Source: Bradyrhizobium campsiandrae
GTDB lineage: Bacteria; Pseudomonadota; Alphaproteobacteria; Rhizobiales; Xanthobacteraceae
Reading direction: 5' to 3'
DNA length: 64,000 nucleotides
Assembly: GCF_014529705.1 (NCBI RefSeq)
Contig: NZ_JAANIH010000036.1
Location: 1-64,000 of the forward strand
This document shows, one piece after another, positions 9,181 to 18,253 of this stretch; position 1 is the stretch's first letter; every line of letters starts with the position of its first letter. A program made the position numbers and the translations under genes. The notes under the pieces were generated by a model. The model searched no databases. It was not told the origin of the DNA and was given only the letters and a program-made list of their open reading frames with translations.

Positions 9181-9199
9181 TAATTATAGAATATAATTA
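9181..9199. promoter_or_regulatory. AT-rich perfect palindrome upstream of feruloyl esterase gene
   Basis: TAATTATA and TATAATTA flank GAA, an 8-3-8 inverted repeat in an otherwise GC-rich context, 16 bases before the tannase-like start codon. It may be a promoter element or operator; its position so close to the start suits a repressor site. Related AT-rich palindromes occur at 13455-13468 and 37385-37396. Confidence 0.4.
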
Positions 9200-9214
9200 A
9201 ATGGGAGGGCCGCC

Positions 9215-10897
9215 ATGAGGGCTGGCTTGATATCGACTGCTGCGCTGGCCGCGCTTCTGGGATCGACCGCGCTGGGCCGCGCCGAGGGCGAGGCCTGCTC
9301 GCCGGTCACCACGGCGTCGCTCGGCATCTCCGGCGTCGAGATCACCGGGTCCAAAGCGCAGGACGCGGCCAACGGACTCCCCAAGCATTGCATCGTGACG
9401 GGGCTTGCCAACCAGCGCACCGGCGTCGACGGGAAATCCTATGCGATTGGGTTCGAACTACGACTGCCGGCCGAGTGGAACGGGCGCTTCCTGCATCAGG
9501 TGAATGGCGGTAATGACGGTGTGGTCGTGCCCGCCCTTGGCAGCCTGCCCGACGGCTTGGCTTCTGGTGGCACAGTCCCGCTGGCGCGCGGCTTTGCGGT
9601 GCTGTCGTCGAACAGTGGCCATTCCGGCTCGGACCCCGCGAACAAGTCGCTGGGCCTGACCGCCGGCGCGGCGTTCGGCCTCGATCCGCAGGCGCGGCGC
9701 GACTATGGCTATGCCGCCGACATGACGCTGTCGCCGGTCGCAAAGCAAATCATCGCCCTGCATTACGGACGCAAGCCGGATCGCTCCTATATGGCGGGGT
9801 GCTCGAACGGCGGGCGTCACGCCATGGTGGCGGCGTCGCGCATGCCGGAAAATTACGACGGCTTCCTCGTCGGCAATCCTGGCTTCGACCTGCCGCGCGC
9901 TGCGATCCAGCACGCCTGGGACGTGCAGGCCTTCCTGAAAGCTGATCCCGATCTGCGCAAGTCCATCACGAAGGAGGACGCTCAGCTCGTTTCCTCGCGC
10001 ATTACCGAAGCCTGTGACGCACTCGATGGCGTCAAGGATGGGCTGACGGCCAATCTCGCCGCCTGTCAGAAGGCGTTCGATCTCAAGAGTCTGGTCTGCG
10101 TGCCGGGGCAGAACAGCGCTTGTTTGTCCGAGGCCAAGGTCGATGCCTTGAAGATGAGCCTCGCTGGACCGAAGAATTCGAAAGGTGAGGCGCTCTATTC
10201 CAACTGGCCTCTCGATGGCGGCATCGGCACGGGCAATTGGCGTACCTGGAAGGTCGAGAGTCCCATCGCGCCCTGGAACAACTATCCGATCATCGCCACC
10301 ATGGGAGCCGCGTCGCTGAACTACATCTTCTCGACACCGCCAGTCGTGGTCGAAGGCAGCAACGAGAAGCTGGTTGAGGCATTGAAGGCCTACGACTTCG
10401 AGAAGGACGCCCCGAAGATATTCGCCAAGGACGCGACCTTCACGGAATCGGCCATGGACTTCATGACGCCGCCCGACGTCGATGATCCCAAGCTCGCATC
10501 GCTCCAGAAGTCCGGCGGCAAGATGCTGATCTATCATGGCCAGGCCGATCCGGTGTTCTCGGTGAACGACACCATCCGCTGGTACGACCGGCTGAACAAG
10601 AACCTGCAGGGGCACGCCGACGCAGTCGCGCGCCTGTTCACGATTCCCGGCGAAACGCATTGCGGTGGCGGCGTCACCCTCGACAAATTCGATGCGCTGA
10701 CGGCGCTAATCGACTGGGTGGAGAAGGGCAAGGCGCCAGACCGCATCATCGCGTCGGCCAGTTCCGCCAACAAGGAAGTCCCGGCGTCCTGGAGCCAAGG
10801 CCGAACGCGACCGCTGTGCCCGTATCCGAGCTACGCCGCGTATTCCGGCCAGGGCGACAGCGAGGACGCCGCGAATTTCGTCTGCAAGACGCCATAG
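9215..10897 (+). CDS. Secreted tannase/feruloyl esterase family alpha/beta hydrolase
   Basis: A 560-residue protein with an N-terminal signal peptide (MRAGLISTAALAALLG, probable cleavage near residues 22-24). The tannase/feruloyl-esterase CS motif is visible as MAGCSNGGR (Cys196-Ser197), the acid as HGQADPVFS, and the paired HC as GETHCGG. In the family these Cys residues form the disulfide linking the catalytic Ser and His. It would release ferulate, coumarate or gallate from plant esters in the periplasm or outside the cell. It lies downstream of the feruloyl-CoA synthase-like gene with its own palindrome, so it may be separately controlled. ATG 9215 follows GGGAGG. Confidence 0.9.
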   Translation: MRAGLISTAALAALLGSTALGRAEGEACSPVTTASLGISGVEITGSKAQDAANGLPKHCIVTGLANQRTGVDGKSYAIGFELRLPAEWNGRFLHQVNGGNDGVVVPALGSLPDGLASGGTVPLARGFAVLSSNSGHSGSDPANKSLGLTAGAAFGLDPQARRDYGYAADMTLSPVAKQIIALHYGRKPDRSYMAGCSNGGRHAMVAASRMPENYDGFLVGNPGFDLPRAAIQHAWDVQAFLKADPDLRKSITKEDAQLVSSRITEACDALDGVKDGLTANLAACQKAFDLKSLVCVPGQNSACLSEAKVDALKMSLAGPKNSKGEALYSNWPLDGGIGTGNWRTWKVESPIAPWNNYPIIATMGAASLNYIFSTPPVVVEGSNEKLVEALKAYDFEKDAPKIFAKDATFTESAMDFMTPPDVDDPKLASLQKSGGKMLIYHGQADPVFSVNDTIRWYDRLNKNLQGHADAVARLFTIPGETHCGGGVTLDKFDALTALIDWVEKGKAPDRIIASASSANKEVPASWSQGRTRPLCPYPSYAAYSGQGDSEDAANFVCKTP

Positions 10898-11071
10898 CTC
10901 GTCGCGGCGTCGGCAATCTCGCGCCCCCGGATACGCTGCGGGAGCTCGACGATCTGCCGGTTACGATCCAGCCTGACGTGGCTGGCGGCGAAAACAATAC
11001 AGCGGAGGGACCAATAAGGGAGGGACCAACAAAGCCGTTGGACCAGGCGCTCCCGACGATCGCGATCCTGC

Positions 11072-11869
11072 TCACTCCTTCGCGGCCATCGTCTTCGCTG
11101 CATCTGCAATCCCTCGTGCCATCGAGACGAACTCGCTCGGCATCATCACCAGCGTCATCGTGTTCTGCTCGGCACCGACTTCGGTGATCATCTGCATGCG
11201 GCGGAGTTCGAGGCCGGCCGGGTTCTGCATGATGACTTCGGCGGCCTGGCGCAGCTGCTCGGCAGCGTCGAGCTCGGCTTCAGCCTTGATCAAGCGGGCG
11301 CGCTTCTCGCGCAGGGCTTCGGCCTCCTGCGCCAGTGCGCGCTGCATGCTCGGCGGAATCTCGACGCTCTTCATCTGGACCAATTCAACCTTGACGCCCC
11401 AGGGCTCGGTGGTGGCGTCGATCGCCCGCTGCATGACGTCGGCAATGGTATCCTGAGCTTTGAGGATTTCATCCAGCGTATGTTGCCCAAGTACGGCCCG
11501 TAGCGTTGTCAGCGAGACTTGGACGACAGCGTTCGAAACCGCCTTGACCTCCATCACCGCACGTTCGGGGTCGACGATGCGATACCAAACCACGGCATCG
11601 ACCTTGATCGGTACGTTGTCCCGCGTGATGCCTTCCTGTTGCTCGACATTCGCGGTGATGGTGCGCAGATCAAGCTTGGTCTGCCATTCCATGATCTGCC
11701 AGACGAGGTAGAGGCCGGGGCCGGCGGTGCGGTTGAACCTGCCGAGCCGGAACACGACGCTGCGTTCATATTGATTGGCGACACGAATGCTTCCGAGGAC
11801 ATAGGCGAATGCTGCAACCGCGATGATCGTCGAAAAGGGGTGTGCGGCGACAAGATCCATGACGAACAT
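11072..11869 (-). CDS. Slipin/stomatin-like SPFH-domain membrane protein
   Basis: A 265-residue protein with one N-terminal membrane segment (about residues 10-27) and an SPFH/band-7 domain (ANQYERSVVFRLGRF, then GPGLYLVWQIMEWQTKLDLR), followed by an Ala/Glu-rich coiled coil (EALREKRARLIKAEAELDAA). Such proteins form oligomeric rings at membrane microdomains and often modulate membrane proteases. No NfeD partner gene is adjacent, which is usual for some bacterial slipins but leaves the client unknown. ATG 11869 is preceded by AGGAGG at good spacing. It converges with the tannase gene across a 174-base gap with no visible feature. Confidence 0.9.
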   Translation of the reverse strand: MFVMDLVAAHPFSTIIAVAAFAYVLGSIRVANQYERSVVFRLGRFNRTAGPGLYLVWQIMEWQTKLDLRTITANVEQQEGITRDNVPIKVDAVVWYRIVDPERAVMEVKAVSNAVVQVSLTTLRAVLGQHTLDEILKAQDTIADVMQRAIDATTEPWGVKVELVQMKSVEIPPSMQRALAQEAEALREKRARLIKAEAELDAAEQLRQAAEVIMQNPAGLELRRMQMITEVGAEQNTMTLVMMPSEFVSMARGIADAAKTMAAKE

Positions 11870-12044
11870 GGATGCCTCCTGTTATTCATTGCGCGGCGGA
11901 TTAGGTGACGGCGATCCCGGCTTTCAAGGCCACGAGCCGCGCGCGGCCATGCATATTTTTCAGCGTTAACCACTTGACGGCTTATGACAGCGCCGCGGTC
12001 TGCGCGGTGACTCCTGCCGATCGCGGGGAGAAGGCGAAGAAGCG

Positions 12045-13310
12045 TCACCCCACCACCTTGCTGCTCCCCTGTGTGATCAGCCGCGCCGCGCGCTGGTCAC
12101 GTGCATAGATCCAGAGCCAGCTCAGCGCGACGCTGAGGCGGTGGCGGAGGCCGATCAGGAAGTAGATGTGAGCGATGCCCCAGATCCACCACGCGATGGT
12201 GCCGCGCAGCTTGATCTTGCCGAAGTCGATCACCGCGAGCCGTTTGCCGATCTGGGCGAGGCTGCCAGCGTGCTTGTAGCGGAACGGTGCGGTCGGGGCG
12301 CCGCGGAGTCGCGCCTTGATGGTCGCCGCGACGTGCTTGCCCTGCTGCTTGGCCGCCGGCGCGATGCCGGGTACCGGCTTGCCGTCCCAGGCGTTGATGC
12401 TCACGGTGTCGCCGATCGCAAAGATCTCGGGATGGCCTGATATGGTGAGGTCGGCTTCCACCTGCACGCGTCCGGCGCGATCGCTTGGTGCGCCCAGCCA
12501 TTCCGCGGCGGGTGAGGCGCGCACGCCGGCGGCCCAGATTCGGGTCTTCGCCTCGAGCAGCTTGCCGCCGAAAATGACGCCCTCACGATTGATCTCGGTA
12601 ACGGCCTGCCCGAGCACGACCTCGACGCCGATCTTTTCAAGCGAGGCCTGCGCATAGGCCGACAGTTCGTCCGGAAAGCCCGCCAGCACGCGCGGCCCAG
12701 CCTCGATCAGCACGACGCGCGCCTTGTGCGTGTCGATATTGCGGAAGTCGGCGGGCAGTGTGTGATGCGCCATCTCGGCGATGGTGCCGGCGAGTTCAAC
12801 GCCGGTAGGACCGGCGCCGACGATGACGAAAGTCAGCCGCGCCGCGCGCTTCGCCGGATCTGTTTCGCGCTCGGCGCGCTCGAACGCGACCAGGATGTGA
12901 CGGCGTAACGTGGTGGCATCTTCCAATGTCTTCAGGCCGGGCGCCCATGTCTCCCACTCGTCGTGGCCGAAATAGGCGTGGCGCGCGCCGGTGGCGAGCA
13001 CCAGCGTGTCGTAGGGCACCTCGCTGCCGTCGTCGATCAGCACGCATCGCCGCGCGGCGTCGACGCCGCTGACCGTCGCAAACAGCGTCGTCACCTCCCG
13101 CCGATCGCGCATGAGATGACGGATCGGCCAGGCGATCTCGCTGGTCGCGAGCGATGCGGTCGCGACTTGGTAGAGCAGTGGCTGAAACAGATGGTGGTTG
13201 CGGCGGTCGATCAGCGTGATCTCGACCGGCGCGCCCGCGAGGCGGTAGGTCGTCTCCAGCCCGCCGAAGCCGGCGCCGACAATGACGACGCGATGGGGAG
13301 TTGCGGCCAT
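12045..13310 (-). CDS. ndh: Type II NADH dehydrogenase (NDH-2)
   Basis: A 421-residue flavoprotein oxidising NADH and reducing quinone without proton pumping. It shows an N-terminal FAD-binding motif VIVGAGFGGLET, an NADH-binding motif VIVGAGPTGVELAG near residue 165, the FAD motif IFAIGDT near 305, and the C-terminal membrane-binding helical region (IAWWIWGIAHIYFLIGLRHR). Length and motif order are normal for NDH-2. The upstream gap is shared with the divergent binding-protein gene. No operon partner is evident; the slipin gene lies downstream after 175 bases with no visible feature. Confidence 0.92.
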   Translation of the reverse strand: MAATPHRVVIVGAGFGGLETTYRLAGAPVEITLIDRRNHHLFQPLLYQVATASLATSEIAWPIRHLMRDRREVTTLFATVSGVDAARRCVLIDDGSEVPYDTLVLATGARHAYFGHDEWETWAPGLKTLEDATTLRRHILVAFERAERETDPAKRAARLTFVIVGAGPTGVELAGTIAEMAHHTLPADFRNIDTHKARVVLIEAGPRVLAGFPDELSAYAQASLEKIGVEVVLGQAVTEINREGVIFGGKLLEAKTRIWAAGVRASPAAEWLGAPSDRAGRVQVEADLTISGHPEIFAIGDTVSINAWDGKPVPGIAPAAKQQGKHVAATIKARLRGAPTAPFRYKHAGSLAQIGKRLAVIDFGKIKLRGTIAWWIWGIAHIYFLIGLRHRLSVALSWLWIYARDQRAARLITQGSSKVVG

Positions 13311-13612
13311 GATGCACCCTCGATCTCGTTGCTGTTCTCACTCATTTAAGTGCGGATTGTGCGCCGCGGTCCAATAGCGGTCTTCAATGATGGAATAGGC
13401 GTGGCGTGTCGATATTCCCCGCGAAAAAGGGCCGCAGCCACCGCTGGAGTGAGTAGAATTATATTTCTTGCCATCGGCAATTCGGGCGAAATATGGTGCA
13501 GAGGTAGGCGCCGAGCCATTGGCGGTGCGACAGATTTTGCGTTCAATACAGACTGACCCGGCGGCGGCGATCACCCCGCCTCCGGGATCAATAATTAAGG
13601 AGGGGAGTGGTT
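13311..13612. other. Divergent intergenic region (ndh / orphan binding protein)
   Basis: About 300 bases separate ndh from the binding-protein gene, and no gene was seen. It is more AT-rich than its surroundings and contains an imperfect palindrome AGAATTATATTTCT at 13455-13468 and one TGCA at 13497. A strong AAGGAGG near 13600 serves the next gene. Promoters for both genes should lie here but no clear -35/-10 pair is claimed. Confidence 0.5.
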
Positions 13613-14785
13613 ATGAGGACGGCATTCTGGCTGGCGGGCGCGGCGGCGCTGGTTCTGGCAAATCCGGCATTCGCCGGCGACACCATCAAGATCGGTTTCG
13701 TTTCGACCTTCAGCGGCCCGACCGCCGTGATCGGCAACGACATGCGCAATTCCTTCGAGCTCGCGCTCGATCACCTCGGACGCAAGATGGGCGGCAAGCC
13801 GGTCGAGGTGATCTACGAGGACGATGGCCAGAAGCCTGATGTCGGCAAGCAGAAGACCGAGAAGCTGGTGCAGTCAGACAAGGTCGATTTCCTCGTCGGC
13901 TACATCTGGTCGAACGTGCTGCTCGCCTCGCTCAAGACCGCGGTGGATTCGCAGACCTTCCTGATTTCGGCCAATGCCGGCCCGTCGCAGCTCGCGGGCG
14001 AGCTGTGCAGCCCTTACGTGTTCTCGACCTCCTGGCAGAACGACCAGACGCCGGCCGCCATGGGCCTCTACATGAATGCGAACGGCGTCAAGAGCGTGTT
14101 CCTGATCGGCCCGAACTATGCGGCAGGTAAGGACATGCTTGCGGGCCTGAAAAGCACGTTCAAGGGCGAGGTCAAGGGCGAGGAATACACGGTCTGGCCG
14201 AGCCAGCTCGACTTCTCCGCCGAACTGGCGAAGGCCCGCGCCTCGGGCGCCGAATCGATCTTCGTGTTCTATCCCGGTGCGGCCGGCGCGCAGTTCCTCA
14301 ATCAATATGTCCAGGCCGGCATGAAGAGCACCATGCCGCTCTATACCGCCTTCACGGTCGACGAGACGACGTTGCCGCTACAGAAGGAGAATGCGTTCGG
14401 GGTGCCCGGCGCACAGGAGTGGGTGAACGATCTTCCGAACGAGCAGAACAAGAAGTTTGTGGCCGACTACCGTGCGAAATATCCGAGCGCCCGCCCGAGC
14501 TACTACGGCGCGCAGGCCTATGACGCAGCGCAGCTCATCAACAGCGCGGTGGTGGCCGTCGGCGGCGACACCGCCAAGAAGGATGCGATGAAGGCAGAGA
14601 TGGAAAAGGCCAACTTCAAATCGCTGCGCGGCGCGTTCAAATACGGCAACAACCACATCCCGATCCAGAACTTCTATCTGCAGGACGTGGTGAAGGGCGC
14701 CGGCGGCGAACTCACGCTGAAGACCGTCGCCACCATCGTCACCGACGATCAGGACCGCTTCCACGACAAGTGCCCGATGAAGTGA
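13613..14785 (+). CDS. LIV-type ABC transporter periplasmic substrate-binding protein (orphan)
   Basis: A 390-residue type I periplasmic binding protein with a clear signal peptide (MRTAFWLAGAAALVLANPAFA, cleaved before GD) and the opening IKIGFVSTFSGPTAVIGNDM typical of aromatic-compound or branched-chain amino acid receptors. Relatives near aromatic catabolic genes bind benzoate, coumarate or similar acids, but the ligand cannot be read from sequence. No permease or ATPase gene is adjacent. A complete permease/ATPase set without a binding protein lies at 25988-29344 on the same strand. ATG 13613 is preferred over GTG 13607 because of spacing to AAGGAGG. Confidence 0.9.
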   Translation: MRTAFWLAGAAALVLANPAFAGDTIKIGFVSTFSGPTAVIGNDMRNSFELALDHLGRKMGGKPVEVIYEDDGQKPDVGKQKTEKLVQSDKVDFLVGYIWSNVLLASLKTAVDSQTFLISANAGPSQLAGELCSPYVFSTSWQNDQTPAAMGLYMNANGVKSVFLIGPNYAAGKDMLAGLKSTFKGEVKGEEYTVWPSQLDFSAELAKARASGAESIFVFYPGAAGAQFLNQYVQAGMKSTMPLYTAFTVDETTLPLQKENAFGVPGAQEWVNDLPNEQNKKFVADYRAKYPSARPSYYGAQAYDAAQLINSAVVAVGGDTAKKDAMKAEMEKANFKSLRGAFKYGNNHIPIQNFYLQDVVKGAGGELTLKTVATIVTDDQDRFHDKCPMK

Positions 14786-14803
14786 GGTGACGCTCTCTCT
14801 TCC

Positions 14804-14887
14804 CTCATTGCGAGCGAAGCGAAGCAATCCAGAATCCCTCATCGGGAAAACTCTGGATTGCTTCGTCGCTTCGCTCCTCGCAATGAC
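14804..14887. repeat. Dispersed imperfect palindrome (CATTGCGAG family)
   Basis: Two arms, starting CTCATTGCGAGCGAAGCGAA and ending TCGCTCCTCGCAATGACGG, enclose the word AAGCAATCCAGA and its complement. The same family occurs at 29358-29436 and 33615-33702. It sits between two convergent genes, where it could form a bidirectional 3'-end hairpin. Confidence 0.8.
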
Positions 14888-14901
14888 GGCGTGGTTGCAG
14901 T

Positions 14902-16773
14902 CTACACTCTCGGCATGCTCGCGGGCCGGACCTCGCGGGCTTGCGCGGCCAGCCTGATGCCGGCGTTTGCCGCGCCAAATCCCTGGTAGCTCCGCCGCTC
15001 GACGATCTCGAAGAAGAAACGCTCGTCGAAAATGTGGGTGTAGACCTGGAAGAACTCGCCGTCGCCCTCGCGGTCGTAGAGGATGTGGTTGGCACGCAGC
15101 TTGGCCATGACATCGGGGGCGAGGTCGTATTTGGCTTCGATATCGTCGTAGTAATTGTCAGGGATATCGAGGAAGCCGGCGCCGCGGGCGCGCATCGCGG
15201 CGACGGTGGCGAAGATGTCTTCGCAGGCAAAGGCGACGTGCTGGACGCCTGAGCCGAAAAATTCCGAGATGAAGCGCGCCGGCAGCGTGCGGTTGGCGGA
15301 GGAGCCGTTGACGACGAAGCGCAGACTCTGGTCGCCATTGATGAGCGCCTGGCTCTGCACGAGGCCGCGGGGGTCCGCGATCTCCATCTGCGGCAAGCGC
15401 TTGAGGTCGAGGATGCCGGTGTAGAACAGCAGCCAGGACAACATCTCGTCATAGGGCATCGACTGCGCGATGTGATCGACCGCGAGCAGCGCATCCGCAC
15501 TTGCCTCGCTCGCGACTGGCTCGAAATCCGTGTCCCAGTTCTTGCCGGCTTGATCGAGGAAATAAAGCAGGCTGCCGCCGACGCCGTGGATCGCCGGGAT
15601 TTCCAGCTCGCCCGGCCCGACCGGCTGGTAGAAGGTGCGCGCCTTCAGCGTCTCGGCCCGCTGCATGGCAAGGCCGGCATTGTCGACATCGAGCGCGATG
15701 GCGCAGACGCCGGGGCCGTGCGTGACGTAATGCGAATGCGCAAAGCCGTCGGTCTCGGAGTTGATCACGAGCTCGACCTTGCCTTGCGACCAGCGCTCCA
15801 CAGCCTTGCTGCGATGCTCGCCGGTCTTGCGGAAGCCGAGCTGCGAGAACAGCTGTGCGAGCTCGCCGGCCTTGGTCTCGTTGACGGCGAATTCGATGAA
15901 GCCGGTGCCGCGGCTTTTGGCCTTTGGCGCCAGGGGCTCGCCGACGAGCTTGGGCCAATCGGGTGCGAGCTGGTCCTGTAGCAGGATCAGCGAGCGCAGG
16001 CCGTCGACCGCGGTCTGTGCCGCGGAGCCTGCCTGGAACTGATCATTGAAGATCTCCAGCGACCAAGGCCCGGCATAACCGGTCGCCGCGATCGCCTGCA
16101 TGAAGTCGCCGACCGGCAGATCGCCCTGGCCGGGGAAGGAGCGGAAATGCCGACTCCACGACAGGATGTCGAGCTCGAGCTTTGGCGCGTCGGCGAGCTG
16201 CACCAGAAAAATCTTGTCGCCGGGGATCGAGGCCATGGCGCGCACGGGGAAGCCCGGCGCTAGCGCATGAAAGGAGTCGAGGATGACGCCGATCGCGGGA
16301 TGATCGGCGCGGCGCACGATCTCCCAGGCGTCGCGATAGTCGTTGACGTGCCGGCCCCAGGCCAGCGCCTCGTAGCCGACGCGCAAGCCCCGCTTGGCGG
16401 CGTGATCGCCCAGCTCGCGGAAATCGTCGGCGGCGCGGTCGATGCCGCCGAGCGAGGCCGGGGAGACGTTGGAGCAGATCAACAGCAGATCGGTGCCGAG
16501 CTCCTGCATCAGATCGAACTTACGCATCGCGCGAGCGAAATTGCGCGAGCGCTGCGGCTCAGGCATGCCCTCGAAATCACGGAACGGCTGGAACGCGCAG
16601 ATTCTCAGGTTCAGGTCCTTGCAGAGCTGCGCAACCTCGCGCGGGCTTGAGCCGAACGACAGCAGGTCGTTCTCGAAGATTTCCACCTCGTCGAATCCGG
16701 CGGATGCGATGGCGCGCAGCTTTTCGTCCAGCGCGCCTGAAAGGGACACGGTTGCGATCGAGCGCTTGGTCAT
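14902..16773 (-). CDS. quiC: 3-Dehydroshikimate dehydratase, fused to an HPPD-like VOC region
   Basis: A 623-residue two-part protein. Residues 1-270 form a sugar-phosphate isomerase/epimerase-type TIM barrel (FDEVEIFENDLLSFG, then VGYEALAWGRHVNDY and GVILDSFHAL). From about 290 there are vicinal-oxygen-chelate domains like 4-hydroxyphenylpyruvate dioxygenase (GVQHVAFACEDIFATV, ending FFFEIVERRSYQGFG). This architecture matches QuiC/QsuB 3-dehydroshikimate dehydratases, which yield protocatechuate. The start overlaps the upstream livF stop (ATGA), so it is the last gene of the aroE-transporter operon. The alternative of a true HPPD is less likely given the N-terminal domain. Confidence 0.9.
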   Translation of the reverse strand: MTKRSIATVSLSGALDEKLRAIASAGFDEVEIFENDLLSFGSSPREVAQLCKDLNLRICAFQPFRDFEGMPEPQRSRNFARAMRKFDLMQELGTDLLLICSNVSPASLGGIDRAADDFRELGDHAAKRGLRVGYEALAWGRHVNDYRDAWEIVRRADHPAIGVILDSFHALAPGFPVRAMASIPGDKIFLVQLADAPKLELDILSWSRHFRSFPGQGDLPVGDFMQAIAATGYAGPWSLEIFNDQFQAGSAAQTAVDGLRSLILLQDQLAPDWPKLVGEPLAPKAKSRGTGFIEFAVNETKAGELAQLFSQLGFRKTGEHRSKAVERWSQGKVELVINSETDGFAHSHYVTHGPGVCAIALDVDNAGLAMQRAETLKARTFYQPVGPGELEIPAIHGVGGSLLYFLDQAGKNWDTDFEPVASEASADALLAVDHIAQSMPYDEMLSWLLFYTGILDLKRLPQMEIADPRGLVQSQALINGDQSLRFVVNGSSANRTLPARFISEFFGSGVQHVAFACEDIFATVAAMRARGAGFLDIPDNYYDDIEAKYDLAPDVMAKLRANHILYDREGDGEFFQVYTHIFDERFFFEIVERRSYQGFGAANAGIRLAAQAREVRPASMPRV

Positions 16774-17507
16774 GCTGCGTTGTCCTCCATTGCGCCCCCA
16801 AGGAACAGTTGCCCGATCCGTGGGTCGTTCAAAATACGCTCGGCCTTGTCGACCATGCGGGTCTGGCCGAGCTCGAGCACGATGCCGATGTCGGAGATTT
16901 CCAGCGCCGAGCGGGCGTTCTGTTCGATCAACAGGATGGTGACGCCGCGGTCGCGCAGGCTTTTGAGGATATCAAAGGTCTGCTGCACCATCAGCGGCGA
17001 CAGGCCGATCGAGGGTTCGTCGATCAGGACGAGCTTCGGCTCGAGCAGCAGCGAGCGGGCGATCTCGAGCTGCTTCTGCTCGCCGCCCGACAGCGTCGAG
17101 GCTTGCTGCGCCGACTTGCGCCGAAGTGCCGGAAACAGATCAAGCGCTGCCTCGATCCGCTTGGGCAGATCGATGCCTTTCCCGGCCGAGACCCCACCAA
17201 GCTCGATGTTGCTGCGGACCGAGAGCTCCGGGAAGATATTGCGGCCCTGCGGCACGTAGCAGATGCCGGCATTGAGCAGCGCGCGCTGGCTCGAATTCGT
17301 CACATCGCGGCCGGCAAAACTGATCTTGCCGTCTCGCAGCTTGAGCAGGCCGAAGATTGCCTTGAATACGGTGGACTTGCCGGCGCCATTGGGACCGATG
17401 ATGGTGGTGATGGTCGCCGGCGGCACCGAGAATGTGGTGCCGTTCAGGATCGTCATCTTGCCGTAGCCGCCGACGAGATGGTGAACCGAGAGGATCGGAT
17501 CGCTCAT
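16770..17507 (-). CDS. livF: LIV-type ABC transporter ATP-binding protein LivF
   Basis: A 245-residue ABC ATPase with Walker A GPNGAGKST, signature LSGGEQKQLEIARSL and Walker B LVLIDEPSIGLSP. Its size and GRNIFPELSVRSNIELG segment fit the LivF subfamily. ATG 17507 is preferred; a TTG at 17513 would overlap livG. It pairs with LivG to energise the transporter in the shikimate/quinate operon, and its stop codon overlaps the quiC start. Confidence 0.92.
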   Translation of the reverse strand: MSDPILSVHHLVGGYGKMTILNGTTFSVPPATITTIIGPNGAGKSTVFKAIFGLLKLRDGKISFAGRDVTNSSQRALLNAGICYVPQGRNIFPELSVRSNIELGGVSAGKGIDLPKRIEAALDLFPALRRKSAQQASTLSGGEQKQLEIARSLLLEPKLVLIDEPSIGLSPLMVQQTFDILKSLRDRGVTILLIEQNARSALEISDIGIVLELGQTRMVDKAERILNDPRIGQLFLGGAMEDNAA

Positions 17508-17509
17508 GG

Positions 17510-18253
17510 TCAATGTCCCAAATAGGCTTCGATCACGGCCGGGTTCTTCCTCACTTCATCCGGCCGTCCCATCGCCAGCACCTTGCCTTCCGCCATCACC
17601 ATGACGCGCGAGCATAGCGACATCACGAATTCCATGTTGTGCTCGATCACCACGAAAGTGGCGTTCTTCTCGCGGTTGATCGCAACCAGCCGCTCTTTCA
17701 GATCCGCCAGCATCGACGGGTTGACGCCGCCGGCAGGTTCGTCGAGCAGCACCAGGCGCGGGCCGCCCATGAAGGCCATGGCGGCGTCGAGCAGCTTTTG
17801 CTGGCCGTAGGAGAGGCCGCCGGCAGGTTCCGTGGCCAGATGATCGAGCTTGAAGAAGCCGATCATCTGGTCGGCGGCATCGGTCAGTCCGGCGTCGGAG
17901 CGGCCAACCAGGCGTGAGGCCATGTTGCCCTGGTGCTCCTGCCCCGCGAGGATCAGGTTCTCGCGAACCGAGAGCTTTGGAAAGACCTGCAAGAGTTGGA
18001 AGGTGCGGCTGACGCCGAGCTTGTTGAGCTCCGATGGGCGCAAGCCGGTGACGACCTTGCCGTCGAGCTTCACCTCGCCGCCTGAGGGCGTGAGCTGGCC
18101 GAGGATGCAGTTGAACAAGGTCGACTTGCCGCAGCCGTTCGGGCCAATCAGGCCGAGGATCTCGCCCTCGCACACATCGAAGGAGACGCCGTCGACCGCA
18201 TTGATGCCGCCGAAGCTCTTCTTGATATTGGTAACTTCGAGCACCGCACTCAT
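17510..18253 (-). CDS. livG: LIV-type ABC transporter ATP-binding protein LivG
   Basis: A 247-residue ABC ATPase with Walker A GPNGCGKST, a LivG-like GVSRTFQLLQVFPKLSVREN segment, signature LSYGQQKLLDAAMAF, Walker B LVLLDEPAGGVNP and a C-terminal VIEAYLGH. It overlaps the upstream livM stop by 4 bases (ATGA), which supports translational coupling. It is the second ATPase of the same transporter. A much longer frame extends upstream through livM in another reading frame and is not part of the gene. Confidence 0.93.
   Translation of the reverse strand: MSAVLEVTNIKKSFGGINAVDGVSFDVCEGEILGLIGPNGCGKSTLFNCILGQLTPSGGEVKLDGKVVTGLRPSELNKLGVSRTFQLLQVFPKLSVRENLILAGQEHQGNMASRLVGRSDAGLTDAADQMIGFFKLDHLATEPAGGLSYGQQKLLDAAMAFMGGPRLVLLDEPAGGVNPSMLADLKERLVAINREKNATFVVIEHNMEFVMSLCSRVMVMAEGKVLAMGRPDEVRKNPAVIEAYLGH

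Noticed and set aside
10660..11187. 175-codon plus-strand frame after the tannase gene
   Set aside because: It overlaps the end of the tannase gene and the slipin gene in other frames and shows no conserved sequence or ribosome-binding site.
14902..16773. Reading as a genuine 4-hydroxyphenylpyruvate dioxygenase
   Set aside because: The N-terminal sugar-phosphate isomerase-type domain and the operon with aroE-like and a transporter fit 3-dehydroshikimate dehydratase (QuiC/QsuB) better.
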